Assembly (NCBI GenBank): GCA_000318405.1
Contig: KB291788.1
Coordinates: forward strand, 40,458-94,143
Direction of reading: 5' to 3'
Source: Brevundimonas diminuta 470-4
GTDB taxonomy: Bacteria; Pseudomonadota; Alphaproteobacteria; Caulobacterales; Caulobacteraceae
Length of the DNA: 53,686 nt
Shown here: in pieces, positions 30,465 to 38,432 of the stretch
Position numbering within the stretch: the stretch's first letter is position 1
Layout: each line of letters begins with the position of its first letter
Translations under genes and position numbers: made by a program
Notes under the pieces: model-generated
What the model was told of the DNA's origin: nothing
Databases searched by the model: none
What the model saw: only the letters and a program-made list of their open reading frames with translations

Positions 30465-31601
30465 ATGATCCTAGATACTGCACAATCCGATTGCCTTGAC
30501 GCCGTGATCGGCATCCGGCCCGGCGAAGCGCTGGACCGGCTGCGCCGTCAACGCGACAAAGTCCGCGAAGGCGTCGAGAGCAGTTTCCAGGCCCTGTTCT
30601 CGCCGGATGCTCCTATTGGGCTAACGGCGGCGGAACGACTGCTGATCGCCCTGCACGCCTGTCGCTTGTCCGGAGCTGAAGGGCTGGCGGCGACCTATCG
30701 CCACGCCCTGGACCTCCTGGCTGACGAGGCGAACCCGACACGGCGCATCGAGGCGGGCGCGCCGCTCGATGACCGCCTCGCCGCCCTAATGGCCTATGCG
30801 GAAACCCTGATCCTGAATCCGATCCAAGGCGATCAGGCGGCGCTGGAGGCGCTGAAGAGCGCGAGCCTGTCGACCGGCGACATCGTGGCCCTGTCGCAAC
30901 TGGTCGCCTTCATGTCCTTCCAGATTCGCGTCGTCGCCGGGCTGGCTCTGCTGGCCGCCCCCGTCGCTCCCGCCAACGCTTCGGACCACGACGCCCCAAA
31001 CGTTTTGCAACCGATCGCCGCCCATCCTCAGGTCGTTTTCACGCTCGAGCCCTTGGCCTGGTCGCCATGGCTGGACACGGTCGATCCGACCACCGCGACC
31101 GACAATCAGCTCGCCGTCCTTAAGGATAGCGGCCCAACCGCGACCCAGTCGCCCTATTATCTGACGCTGGTGCACCAGCCGGAAATCCTGCGTCACCGGT
31201 CGAACGTCTTTAACGCCATCATGTACGCGCCGCGCGGCCTGTCGCGCGCCGAACGGGAGTTGGCGGCCACGGTCGTGTCCCGGATCAACGGCTGCGTCTA
31301 CTGCGGCTCGGTTCATGCCAGACGCTATGAGCAACTGAGCAAGCGCAATGAGGTGATCCTTCAGCTGTTCGCCGACCCTACGACGGCCGGAACCACGGAC
31401 CGCGAACGCGCCGTCATCGCCTTTTCCGTGAGTTTGACCCTTCAGCCGGAGCGGATGGCGCCCACCGACATCGCGTCTTTGCGCAAGGCCGGATTGGACG
31501 ATCTGGAGATTCTCGACCTGATCCACAGCATCGCCATCTTCGCCTGGGCCAACCGGCTGATGCTGAGCCTTGGCGAGCCGAGAAGCCCGAAGCGGGATTG
31601 A
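30465..31601 (+). CDS. Two-domain CMD/alkylhydroperoxidase-like protein (Avi_7170 + Avi_7169 type)
   Basis: The 378-aa product appears to fuse two carboxymuconolactone-decarboxylase-fold domains. Residues 1-175 (MILDTAQSDCLDAVIGIRPG ... LIALHACRLSGAEGLAATYR) lack the CxxC and look like the CMD Avi_7170 group. Residues about 190-378 (PNVLQPIAAHPQVVFTLEPL ... INGCVYCGSVHARRYEQL) have the AhpD active site Cys277-x-x-Cys280 with His284, as in the Avi_7169 group. In other bacteria I recall these as two adjacent genes beside an ABC importer. The likely activity is reduction of a peroxide or disulphide. A 46-nt gap separates it from the binding-protein gene. Family names are from memory. Confidence 0.7.
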   Translation: MILDTAQSDCLDAVIGIRPGEALDRLRRQRDKVREGVESSFQALFSPDAPIGLTAAERLLIALHACRLSGAEGLAATYRHALDLLADEANPTRRIEAGAPLDDRLAALMAYAETLILNPIQGDQAALEALKSASLSTGDIVALSQLVAFMSFQIRVVAGLALLAAPVAPANASDHDAPNVLQPIAAHPQVVFTLEPLAWSPWLDTVDPTTATDNQLAVLKDSGPTATQSPYYLTLVHQPEILRHRSNVFNAIMYAPRGLSRAERELAATVVSRINGCVYCGSVHARRYEQLSKRNEVILQLFADPTTAGTTDRERAVIAFSVSLTLQPERMAPTDIASLRKAGLDDLEILDLIHSIAIFAWANRLMLSLGEPRSPKRD

Positions 31602-31730
31602 ACGCCTCGCCCTGGCAGGGACAGGATTGGTGATGGATCGAGGTCGGGAAATCAGGCGGGGCTGGAAGGCGGCTTCCACAGCCGGGCTCAGTGAGGGTTC
31701 AAAAGGCGTCCCGCCAGCGCAGTGGGGTGG

Positions 31731-31761
31731 TTGACCTTCCATTGATAGGAAGGTTTATCAG
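31731..31761 (+). promoter_or_regulatory. CueR-type copper promoter of copA
   Basis: A -35 box TTGACC (31731-31736) and a -10-like TATCAG (31756-31761) are 19 bp apart, the long spacer typical of MerR-family control. Within the spacer region lies the dyad ACCTTCC-N7-GGAAGGT (31734-31754). CueR bends such promoters when it binds Cu(I). The regulator gene is the last of this operon. The GTG at 31761 falls in the -10 element, so the start codon must lie further downstream. Confidence 0.8.
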
Positions 31762-31793
31762 TGTCGTCGTCAAAGGTTTGCGAGGACGACGTC

Positions 31794-34286
31794 ATGGCCG
31801 TCGAAGGCTTCCGAACACTGGATCTGCCCGTGCTGGGCATGACCTGCGCCAGCTGCGTGGGCCGGGTCGAAAAGGCTATCCGCGCCGTGCCGGGCGTGGC
31901 GCAGGCGCAGGTCAATCTGGCCGCCGAGCGGGCGCAGGTGTCGCTATCGCCTGACGGCTCCGCCGCCGCTGTCGCCGCCGCCATCAAGAGCGCAGGCTAT
32001 GAGCCGATGGAGGAGGAGGTCGTCTATCCCGTGCGGGGCATGACCTGCGCCTCCTGCGTCGGCCGGGTCGAAAAGGCGCTGGCCGCCGTGCCGGGCGTGC
32101 TGTCGGCCAGCGTCAATCTGGCGACCGAGCGGGCGACGGTGCGCTTCCTGTCGGGGGCGACGACGTTCCAGGATCTGGCCGCCGCCGTCGAACAGGCGGG
32201 CTATGTGCTGGAGGCGCCGCAGGACGCCGGTCCCGACGCCGGCGACCGCGAACAGGCCGCCCGCGACGCCGAGATCAAGAAGCTGGGCCGCGCGGTGCTA
32301 ATCGCAGGCGCGGCGACCCTGCCGCTGTTCGTGCTGGAGATGGGTTCGCACTTCGTGCCGGGGATGCATCACTGGATCGGCGAGACCATCGGCGCCTTCA
32401 ACTGGAAGGTCGTCAGCTTCGTGCTGGCGACCTTCGTCCTGTTCGTGCCGGGGGCCATTTTCTTTCGTAAAGGCGTGCCCGCCCTGCTGCGCTGGGCGCC
32501 GGACATGAACTCCCTTGTCGTGCTGGGCGCGACGGCGGCCTGGGCCTTCTCGACGGTGGCGACCTTTGCGCCGCAGTGGCTGCCTGAAGGCACGGCCAAC
32601 ATCTATTTCGAGGCGGCGGCGGTGATCGTCACCCTGATCCTGGTCGGGCGCTGGATCGAGGCGCGGGCCAAGGGGCGCACGGGTCAGGCGATCCGTCGTC
32701 TGATGTCGCTTCAGGCCAAGACCGCCCGCGTGGTGCGGGGCGGCGTCGAGCAGGACGTGGCCGTCGATGCGGTCAAGGTCGGCGACGTGGTCGTGGTGCG
32801 CCCCGGCGAGCGGGTGCCGGTCGACGGCGTGGTCACGGACGGCGCCTCCTTCGTCGATGAATCCATGCTGACGGGCGAGCCGATCCCGGTCGAGAAGACC
32901 ACTGGCGTCGAGGTCACGGGCGGCACGCTGAACACCACGGGCGCCTTCCGCTTCGAGGCGCGTCAGGTCGGCGCTCAGACCGTGCTGGCCCAGATCGTCA
33001 AGATGGTCGAGGCCGCGCAAGGGGCCAAGCTGCCCATTCAGGCGCTGGTGGACAAGGTGACGGGCTGGTTCGTGCCCGCCGTGATGGCCATCGCCGCCCT
33101 GACCTTCGTGGTGTGGTTCCTGTTCGGACCTGATCCGGCGATGGGGATGGCGCTGGTGGCGACCGTGTCCGTGCTGATCATCGCCTGCCCGTGCGCCATG
33201 GGGCTGGCGACGCCGACCTCGATCATGGTGGGCGTGGGGCGTGCGGCCGAACTGGGCGTGCTGTTCCGCAAGGGCGAGGCGCTTCAGGCGCTGCAGGGCG
33301 TGGACGTCGTCGCCTTCGACAAGACCGGCACCCTGACCGAGGGCAGGCCGACGCTGACCGATCTGGTCACGGCCGAGGGCTTTGATGAGACGACGGTGCT
33401 GGCTCAGGTGGCGGCGCTGGAGATCCGCTCCGAGCACCCGGTGGCCCGCGCTCTGGTCGCCGCGGCCGAGGCGCGCGGCGTGACGGTGGCTCAACCGCTG
33501 GACTTCGCCTCCATCCCCGGCAAGGGGGTGACGGGTATGGTCGACGGGGCGCGCGTCGCCGTCGGCGCCGACCGCTACATGGCCGAGCTGGGCTGCGACG
33601 TGGCCGTGTTCGCCGAGGCGGCGGCCCGTCTGGGCGATGAGGGCAAGACGCCGCTGTACGCCGCCGTGGACGGTCGACTGGCCGCCATCATCGCCGTGGC
33701 CGATCCGGTCAAGCCGACGACGGCCGAGGCCATCGCCGCACTGCACGACCTCGGGCTGAAGGTGGCGGTCATCAGCGGCGACAACCGCCGCACCGCCGCC
33801 GCCGTGGCGCGTCGTCTGGGCATTGATGAAGTCCACGCCGAGGTCATGCCGGACGGCAAGGTGGCGGTGATCGAAGAGCTGAAGAAGGGCGGGCGCAAGG
33901 TCGCCTTCGTCGGCGACGGGGTGAACGACGCCCCGGCCCTGGCGGCCGCGGACGTGGGTCTGGCGGTCGGCGGCGGCTCGGACGTGGCGATCGAGAGCGC
34001 GGACGTGGTCCTGACCGGCGGCGATCTGCGCGGCGCGGTCAGCGCCATCGGCCTGTCGCGGGCGACGATGAACAACATCCGTCAGAACCTCGCCTGGGCC
34101 TTCGGCTACAATGTCTTGTTGATCCCGGTGGCGGCTGGGGTGCTGTATCCGGTCTTCGGCCTGATGCTGTCGCCCATGCTGGCGGCGGGAGCGATGGCCC
34201 TGTCCAGCGTCAGCGTGGTGCTAAACGCCCTGCGCCTGAAGACTTTCAAGCCCCACATCGGCAGCGTGAAGGGAGCCGCGGAATGA
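31794..34286 (+). CDS. copA: Copper-exporting P1B-type ATPase
   Basis: The 830-aa product exports Cu(I) across the inner membrane. Two N-terminal metal-binding domains carry GMTCASC (Cys18/Cys21 and Cys85/Cys88). The membrane part has the translocation motif Cys465-Pro-Cys467, the phosphorylated Asp509 in [10 protein letters not shown], and the hinge [16 protein letters not shown] near the end. The actuator TGEP is in [12 protein letters not shown]. All motifs are intact and the length is normal. I chose ATG 31794, with GAGG 8 nt before it, because the longer frame starts inside the promoter. It overlaps cueR by 4 nt. Regulation is by CueR through the upstream dyad. Confidence 0.95.
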   Translation: MAVEGFRTLDLPVLGMTCASCVGRVEKAIRAVPGVAQAQVNLAAERAQVSLSPDGSAAAVAAAIKSAGYEPMEEEVVYPVRGMTCASCVGRVEKALAAVPGVLSASVNLATERATVRFLSGATTFQDLAAAVEQAGYVLEAPQDAGPDAGDREQAARDAEIKKLGRAVLIAGAATLPLFVLEMGSHFVPGMHHWIGETIGAFNWKVVSFVLATFVLFVPGAIFFRKGVPALLRWAPDMNSLVVLGATAAWAFSTVATFAPQWLPEGTANIYFEAAAVIVTLILVGRWIEARAKGRTGQAIRRLMSLQAKTARVVRGGVEQDVAVDAVKVGDVVVVRPGERVPVDGVVTDGASFVDESMLTGEPIPVEKTTGVEVTGGTLNTTGAFRFEARQVGAQTVLAQIVKMVEAAQGAKLPIQALVDKVTGWFVPAVMAIAALTFVVWFLFGPDPAMGMALVATVSVLIIACPCAMGLATPTSIMVGVGRAAELGVLFRKGEALQALQGVDVVAFDKTGTLTEGRPTLTDLVTAEGFDETTVLAQVAALEIRSEHPVARALVAAAEARGVTVAQPLDFASIPGKGVTGMVDGARVAVGADRYMAELGCDVAVFAEAAARLGDEGKTPLYAAVDGRLAAIIAVADPVKPTTAEAIAALHDLGLKVAVISGDNRRTAAAVARRLGIDEVHAEVMPDGKVAVIEELKKGGRKVAFVGDGVNDAPALAAADVGLAVGGGSDVAIESADVVLTGGDLRGAVSAIGLSRATMNNIRQNLAWAFGYNVLLIPVAAGVLYPVFGLMLSPMLAAGAMALSSVSVVLNALRLKTFKPHIGSVKGAAE

Positions 34287-34699
34287 ACATCGGCAAGGCG
34301 GCTCAGGCGACCGGCGTTTCGGCCAAGATGATCCGTTATTATGAGGCGCAAGGGCTGATCCGTCCCGCGGACCGGACCGACGGCAACTATCGCGACTTTT
34401 CCGACCGCGACCTGAATGACCTGCGCTTCATCCGCCGGGCGCGCGGGCTGGGCTTCTCGATCGAGGAGATCAGCCGCCTTCTGTCCCTCTGGCGCGACGA
34501 CGCCCGCCCCAGCCGCGAGGTCAAGGCGATGGCGCAAAAGCATCTGGAGGATCTGGACGCCCGCATCCGTGAAATGCGCGAGATGGCCGACACCCTGCGC
34601 CACCTGGCCCATTGCTGCGCCGGCGATGACCGCCCGGACTGTCCCATCCTGTCGGATCTGGCGGGCGCATCGAGCGGTCAGGAACAGCGCGCGGACTGA
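34283..34699 (+). CDS. cueR: CueR, copper-responsive MerR-family regulator
   Basis: The 138-aa product has the MerR winged helix ([28 protein letters not shown]), a dimerisation helix and a metal-binding loop with Cys111, Cys112 and Cys120 ([14 protein letters not shown]). Cys112 and Cys120 are the two Cu(I) ligands of Escherichia coli CueR. Its start overlaps the copA stop as ATGA. It would activate its own operon from the promoter at 31731. A strong terminator follows the gene. Confidence 0.92.
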   Translation: MNIGKAAQATGVSAKMIRYYEAQGLIRPADRTDGNYRDFSDRDLNDLRFIRRARGLGFSIEEISRLLSLWRDDARPSREVKAMAQKHLEDLDARIREMREMADTLRHLAHCCAGDDRPDCPILSDLAGASSGQEQRAD

Positions 34700-34718
34700 A
34701 CCCGAAACTCAATATGAC

Positions 34719-34750
34719 GACGGCGGCGTCCCGACAGGACGCCGCCGTTT
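34719..34750 (+). terminator. Terminator of the copA-cueR operon
   Basis: ACGGCGGCGTCC (34720-34731) pairs with GGACGCCGCCGT (34737-34748) over 12 bp with a 5-nt loop, followed by TTT. It begins 20 bp after the cueR stop and is one of the strongest hairpins in the window. The T-run is short. The following gene, an OmpA-type lipoprotein, is on the other strand. Confidence 0.85.
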
Positions 34751-34875
34751 CTCGTTCCGACCGGGGCAGGAGGTCGGAACGAATGTCTGGACCCCGTCGG
34801 GTTCAGAACGAGCTGGAGCGAGTATCCGGGTTGGGTCGGACCGGCGTCCCACTCAACCGGCTTCGCTCTTGGCTG

Positions 34876-35436
34876 TTAGGCCAGAACCATGATGGCGACG
34901 CGGCGGTTCTGGGCGCGGCCTTCACGGGTGTTGTTGGGGGCGACCGGCTTGGCGGCGCCGTAGGAGATGGTCGCCATGCGGTTCAGGGCGATGCCCTGAT
35001 CGCTGAGGAAGCGACGCACCGCTTCGGCGCGTTCCTGGCCCAGACGCTCGTTGATCTGGTTGGTGCCGGTCGAGTCCGTGTGGCCCTGGATTTCCAGGTA
35101 GACGTTGGCGTTCTCGGCGCGCAGACGCTGGACCAGTTCGGCCAGGCGTTGTTCGGCTTCGGGCGACAGTTCGGTGTGGTTGACCGGGAACTTCACCGAG
35201 TCGTCCGACAGAACGACTTCGTACAGGAATTTGCCCTGGGCCAGTTTGTGCGCGGCGTTGGCGCGGGCCAGGGCTTCGCCTGCCGTGCCTTCGACCTGCG
35301 CCAGATGGCTGTCGACGCCGTCGACGCGCTCGTTCACGACCTGGACGTTGTCCCGGACGAACCGATGGCTGGCGCAGCCGCTGACGGCGACGCCAAGAAT
35401 GGCGATGGCGCCGACGACGGCGGTCCTGGGTGCCAA
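34876..35436 (-). CDS. OmpA-family peptidoglycan-associated lipoprotein
   Basis: The 186-aa product has a lipoprotein signal (TAVVGAIAILGVAVSGC), a short coiled-coil-like region (VRDNVQVVNERVDGVDSHLA) and a C-terminal OmpA domain (ELSPEAEQRLAELVQRLRAE, VYLEIQGHTDSTGTNQINER, LGQERAEAVRRFLSDQGI), which binds meso-diaminopimelate in peptidoglycan. It tethers the outer membrane to the wall. The only start in frame is TTG 35436, and there is no good ribosome site upstream; the first residues (MAPRTAVV) may not be the native start. The divergent gene begins close by, leaving little room for a promoter. Confidence 0.8.
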   Translation of the reverse strand: MAPRTAVVGAIAILGVAVSGCASHRFVRDNVQVVNERVDGVDSHLAQVEGTAGEALARANAAHKLAQGKFLYEVVLSDDSVKFPVNHTELSPEAEQRLAELVQRLRAENANVYLEIQGHTDSTGTNQINERLGQERAEAVRRFLSDQGIALNRMATISYGAAKPVAPNNTREGRAQNRRVAIMVLA

Positions 35437-35499
35437 TGTCGTCCGACGCCTCTGGCGCCGCAGGTTGAGCCGCTGCCCGTTTCTGCGCCTGAACCCAGC

Positions 35500-35976
35500 G
35501 TGTCGTTCGTGCTGTTGGGAGACGGCGCGCTCAGCGGCGCCCTGACCGCGGGGCAGGGCGCGGGCGGAGGCGGCGGGACGGGCTCCGGGTCAGGCGGCTC
35601 CGGCGGCGGGTCAGGTTCAGGGACAGGCGGAGGTTCGGGGCAGGGGTGCGATATGGTCAAGCGCATCCAGGACGCCCTGCGCAACGATGCGCGCATCAAC
35701 GCGGCGATCGGCCAGGCCTATCGCACATCCGGCGCCTCGGGGCAGGCGATCCTGATGTGGAACGGCGACTGGCTGCAGAGCCCCGGCGAGGAAGGCAAGG
35801 GGCTGGCCGGGGTGCGACAGGCCATCGCCGTCACGGTCGGTTTCTCGCCGCGCGCCTGCAAGGCGGAAACAGTGAACGGTTATGTGCTGCTGACGCTCAG
35901 CGACCAGCCGGGCGCGCCGCGCGTGGCGCTGGGCAGCGGCGGGCGCTGGCGCTGGTCCGACCTGCTGTCCCTCTAA
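35500..35976 (+). CDS. Hypothetical secreted-type protein, uncertain 5' end
   Basis: The credible coding part runs from about 35500 (GTG) to TAA 35976 (158 aa). It begins VSFVLLGDGALSGALTAGQG, passes a Gly/Ser-rich linker of about 25 residues, then has CDMVKRIQDALRNDARINAA, SGASGQAILMWNGDWLQS and ends RVALGSGGRWRWSDLLSL. The compact C-terminal part looks like a folded domain but I know no family for it. The frame is open far upstream into antisense of the OmpA gene, with no ATG near the true beginning and no signal peptide. A Pro-rich stretch (PQVEPLPVSAPEPS) precedes the GTG. The start may be lost or non-canonical. Confidence 0.5.
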   Translation: MSFVLLGDGALSGALTAGQGAGGGGGTGSGSGGSGGGSGSGTGGGSGQGCDMVKRIQDALRNDARINAAIGQAYRTSGASGQAILMWNGDWLQSPGEEGKGLAGVRQAIAVTVGFSPRACKAETVNGYVLLTLSDQPGAPRVALGSGGRWRWSDLLSL

Positions 35977-36030
35977 TAATTCTGGACCATTCTTCTGGGT
36001 TCATTCGATGCCGACTGAATCGAAAGTGGC

Positions 36031-36819
36031 CTAGCCGGGCAGGCCAAGGCCCAAGGGACCGTAAAGCCAGGTCAGCCAGGCGCCGATCGCCAGAAAGACG
36101 CCGAAAGGCAGGCGGTCGGTCCCGACGACGGGGCGGCGAAGGACTACCTTGGCCGCGACGACGCTCAGGCCGCTCAGGGAGGCCCACAGCAGCACGCTGG
36201 GCAGACCCATCCAGCCGACCCAGGCGCCGATGGCGCCCAGCAGAAAGGGATCGCCCCCGCCCAGCCCGTCGCGCCCGCGCAGGCGCTTATAAATCAAGGC
36301 CAGCAGCCACAGGACGCCGAAGCCCGCAGCCGCCCCGATCAAGGGCGTCTTCAGCGGCCCGACCAGCGACCATTGCAGGCCGCTCTGCACATTGGCGGGG
36401 TCCAGCGCCACGGCCGCGAACAGGCCGCTGAGAAACAGCGGCAGGGTCAGGGCGTCCGGCAACCAGAAATGCTCGGCGTCGATGACGGCGATCAGCAGCA
36501 GCTGCCAGCCCAGCACCGCTCCCGCCAACGCCCAGGCGGGATCGTCGAAGCGCAGCGCCGCCCAGACGCCGATGGCGGCGGCGGCCAGTTCGATCAGGGG
36601 GTAGCGCACAGGAATGGCCGCGCCGCAGTCGCTGCACTTGCCGCGCGTCATGGCCCAACTGACGACAGGGATCAGCCGCCACGGCTTCAGGGGACGCCCG
36701 CACGATCCGCAGTGAGAGCGCTGCACGACGACATCCTGGCCCTGCGGCAGACGCAGGCTGACCAGGCCCAGAAAGCTGCCCACGATCAGGCCCAGGCCGC
36801 CCATCAACGTCGCCAGCAT
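36031..36819 (-). CDS. Type IV prepilin peptidase (PilD/GspO family)
   Basis: The 262-aa product is a membrane aspartyl protease that removes leader peptides from type IV pilins and pseudopilins and methylates the new N terminus. The zinc-binding cytoplasmic loop has Cys37/Cys40 (HCGSCG) and Cys62/Cys65 (KCSDCG). The catalytic Asp pair is Asp114 (AVIDAEHFWLPD) and Asp190 (GLGGGDPFLLGAIG). About seven membrane segments follow. I use ATG 36819, at the first membrane helix. It lies divergent from the HTH gene at 37002 and is not in a pilus cluster here. Confidence 0.88.
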   Translation of the reverse strand: MLATLMGGLGLIVGSFLGLVSLRLPQGQDVVVQRSHCGSCGRPLKPWRLIPVVSWAMTRGKCSDCGAAIPVRYPLIELAAAAIGVWAALRFDDPAWALAGAVLGWQLLLIAVIDAEHFWLPDALTLPLFLSGLFAAVALDPANVQSGLQWSLVGPLKTPLIGAAAGFGVLWLLALIYKRLRGRDGLGGGDPFLLGAIGAWVGWMGLPSVLLWASLSGLSVVAAKVVLRRPVVGTDRLPFGVFLAIGAWLTWLYGPLGLGLPG

Positions 36820-37001
36820 GCGTTTCCCTCTGTCTGCATATCCCGGTCCGGCCCCTAGTGCGGCGATCCTCCGGCGACATGCAATCGAATTGCTGCGACG
36901 CAAAGGTTGTGTCGTATCGCGGCGACACCTAACGACCTATCAGTCGGGCGGGCGTCGCTGGAGACTGGACGCACGGCGGCTCGAATGGATATTCAGGTTT
37001 T

Positions 37002-37478
37002 GTGACCATAGTTTCGGCGATCGATAAATTAACGCCGCGCGAACGGGAGATTCTTCTGCTCGTGGCGGAGCGTCTGGGCGACAAGGAAATCGCCCAGCAA
37101 CTGAACCTGTCGCCGCGCACCGTTCAGAACCACCTTCATCGCGCCTATGAAAAGCTGGGCGTTTCCGACCGCCAGCAGGCGGCGCGACTGCTGAGTAATT
37201 CCTACTCAGGGCAATCGTCGCCCTTGTCGCCCGCGCCGCTTCCGCCCTTACAACAGGGCGTCCTTGCAGGTTCTGACCGTGTCGGGGACGGGAAGACTCC
37301 CTGGCCGGTTCCCTTCTATGGAAGTTACCTGCGCCTGGGACGCTGGCGTCGGCCACGCGGAATCGGCGGCTCTATCCTGCTGTTGATCCTGGGCGGCGCG
37401 CTGGCGTGGATTCTGCTCGCAGCCGTTGCGGTCAGTTTGATCCCTCCCGTCCTGGAGATGATCCAAGGCCTGCGCTGA
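37002..37478 (+). CDS. LuxR-type HTH protein with C-terminal membrane helix
   Basis: From GTG 37002 the 158-aa product starts MTIVSAIDKLTPREREILLL, a GerE/LuxR helix-turn-helix (about residues 8-65, with DKEIAQQLNLSPRTVQNHLH RAYEKL). A Pro/Ser-rich linker follows, then a single membrane helix (about 125-148, SILLLILGGALAWILLAAVA VSL). It has no receiver or autoinducer domain, so it would be a membrane-tethered DNA-binding protein. Membrane-bound LuxR-type regulators without a sensor domain are uncommon; release by proteolysis or a partner is possible. It is followed by a 5-helix membrane protein that could be that partner. Confidence 0.75.
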   Translation: MTIVSAIDKLTPREREILLLVAERLGDKEIAQQLNLSPRTVQNHLHRAYEKLGVSDRQQAARLLSNSYSGQSSPLSPAPLPPLQQGVLAGSDRVGDGKTPWPVPFYGSYLRLGRWRRPRGIGGSILLLILGGALAWILLAAVAVSLIPPVLEMIQGLR

Positions 37479-37555
37479 CGCTTCGGGATGGCGGAGATGC
37501 GCATGATCAAAGGGAATTAAGCGCCTGACGGCCGTCGGGCGGAGCGGAGACGTTG

Positions 37556-38044
37556 ATGAGTCCCTTGCAACTCGCACTGCAGTTCGCATTGCTGGCGTTC
37601 AGTCTGACAGGCCTTTCCCTGCTTCTTTGGCGAGGAAAAACCTGGGACCGCGCGGCGGCGGGAGTCGTATTGATAGCCCTGACTCTGTCCTACGCCATCG
37701 ATAACGCGAGCCATCAGGGGTTTGAGTTCGGCGTGATCCTGATCGATGCAGCGGCCTTTATCGCCCTGTGGTTGATCGCCGAACAGGCGGGGCGTTGGTG
37801 GATCGTGATGACCGCTGCGCTGCATCTGGTGTCCAGCCTGGTCTACGTCGCGCCGTTTCTGACCGCCACCGGTCTGGCCTGGGCCGCGATGACGCTGATC
37901 TGGGTTCTCTGGCTCGTGACGTCACTGACATTTTTCTTCGGCGTCTGGGAAATCGAAGCCGCCCGACGCTTCGCCTTGGGGGGGCGATATGGCTCAACAC
38001 TGGACGATGGAGGCGGCCCGCGCGCTGCTCCGTCAATGGAATGA
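37556..38044 (+). CDS. Five-helix membrane protein, unknown
   Basis: The 162-aa product starts at ATG 37556 (MSPLQLALQFALLAFSLTGL) and has about five hydrophobic segments up to LTFFFGVWEIEAARRFALGG, with a short polar C terminus. No family is recognised. It lies 77 nt after the HTH gene and overlaps the next gene by 56 nt. The compact helix bundle could sense something in the membrane, or simply hold the HTH protein, but there is no direct evidence for either. Confidence 0.55.
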   Translation: MSPLQLALQFALLAFSLTGLSLLLWRGKTWDRAAAGVVLIALTLSYAIDNASHQGFEFGVILIDAAAFIALWLIAEQAGRWWIVMTAALHLVSSLVYVAPFLTATGLAWAAMTLIWVLWLVTSLTFFFGVWEIEAARRFALGGRYGSTLDDGGGPRAAPSME

Positions 38045-38315
38045 CAAGCGATTGGAAGCTTCCGTTCGTGCGGCGGGGCTGATGGTTGAACTGGGGGCGC
38101 TTGAGGTCTGGCTGTTGGAGCAGCGGCCCGAGACCCTGGCGGAGGCGGAGCGTCTTCTCGACCTGATCGCATCGCATGAAAGCGGCGGCGGACGGGGGCT
38201 GGAGCAGCTGTGCCGTATCGGCGGCGGGGTTCGTAACGACGTCGCCCCCCATCGCAGCCGCGTGGAGCACAGCTTCGCTCCGCGCGCCTCGGGACCGCTG
38301 GCGGGGCGAGCCTAA
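37989..38315 (+). CDS. Small helical protein, unknown (108 aa)
   Basis: ATG 37989 begins within the end of the membrane-protein gene. The 108-aa product reads MAQHWTMEAARALLRQWNDK, RLEASVRAAGLMVELGALEV and LLEQRPETLAEAERLLDLIA, then a basic, less structured end (RIGGGVRNDVAPHRSRVEHS). The first 65 residues look like a helix bundle. I know no homologue family. The 56-nt overlap ties it to the upstream gene and suggests the three genes (37002-38315) act together. Confidence 0.5.
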   Translation: MAQHWTMEAARALLRQWNDKRLEASVRAAGLMVELGALEVWLLEQRPETLAEAERLLDLIASHESGGGRGLEQLCRIGGGVRNDVAPHRSRVEHSFAPRASGPLAGRA

Positions 38316-38318
38316 AAG

Positions 38319-38432
38319 TCATCATTTGATGATCGTCGGCCGGGTTTCGTCTCGCCGACCGGACTGTTACAGCCGTTGCCAGTCCGCGACGAGGCCTCGC
38401 GCCGTCGCTCCGCAAAGCGGTTTTTTCCTCCC
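38319..38432 (+). promoter_or_regulatory. Hairpin-rich leader upstream of the second TonB receptor
   Basis: Successive pairings can be read: dyad TCATCA-TT-TGATGA (38319-38332); GTCGGC/GCCGAC (38335-38340 with 38354-38359); CGGACTG/CAGTCCG (38360-38366 with 38380-38386); GCGACG/CGTCGC (38386-38391 with 38403-38408); and CCGC-AAA-GCGG (38410-38420) directly followed by six T (38421-38426), 6 nt before the receptor ATG. The last has the form of a short terminator, and there is no clear ribosome site. The layout resembles a cis-acting leader. It does not match the cobalamin consensus as I know it. Chance pairing is common at this GC content. Confidence 0.4.

Noticed and set aside
38319..38432. 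Cobalamin riboswitch before the second TonB receptor
   Set aside because: Fragments such as ACTGT and GCCAG occur, but the essential conserved GGTG..AA..CC and CCCGC blocks are missing and the leader is too short. I report only an unclassified hairpin-rich leader.
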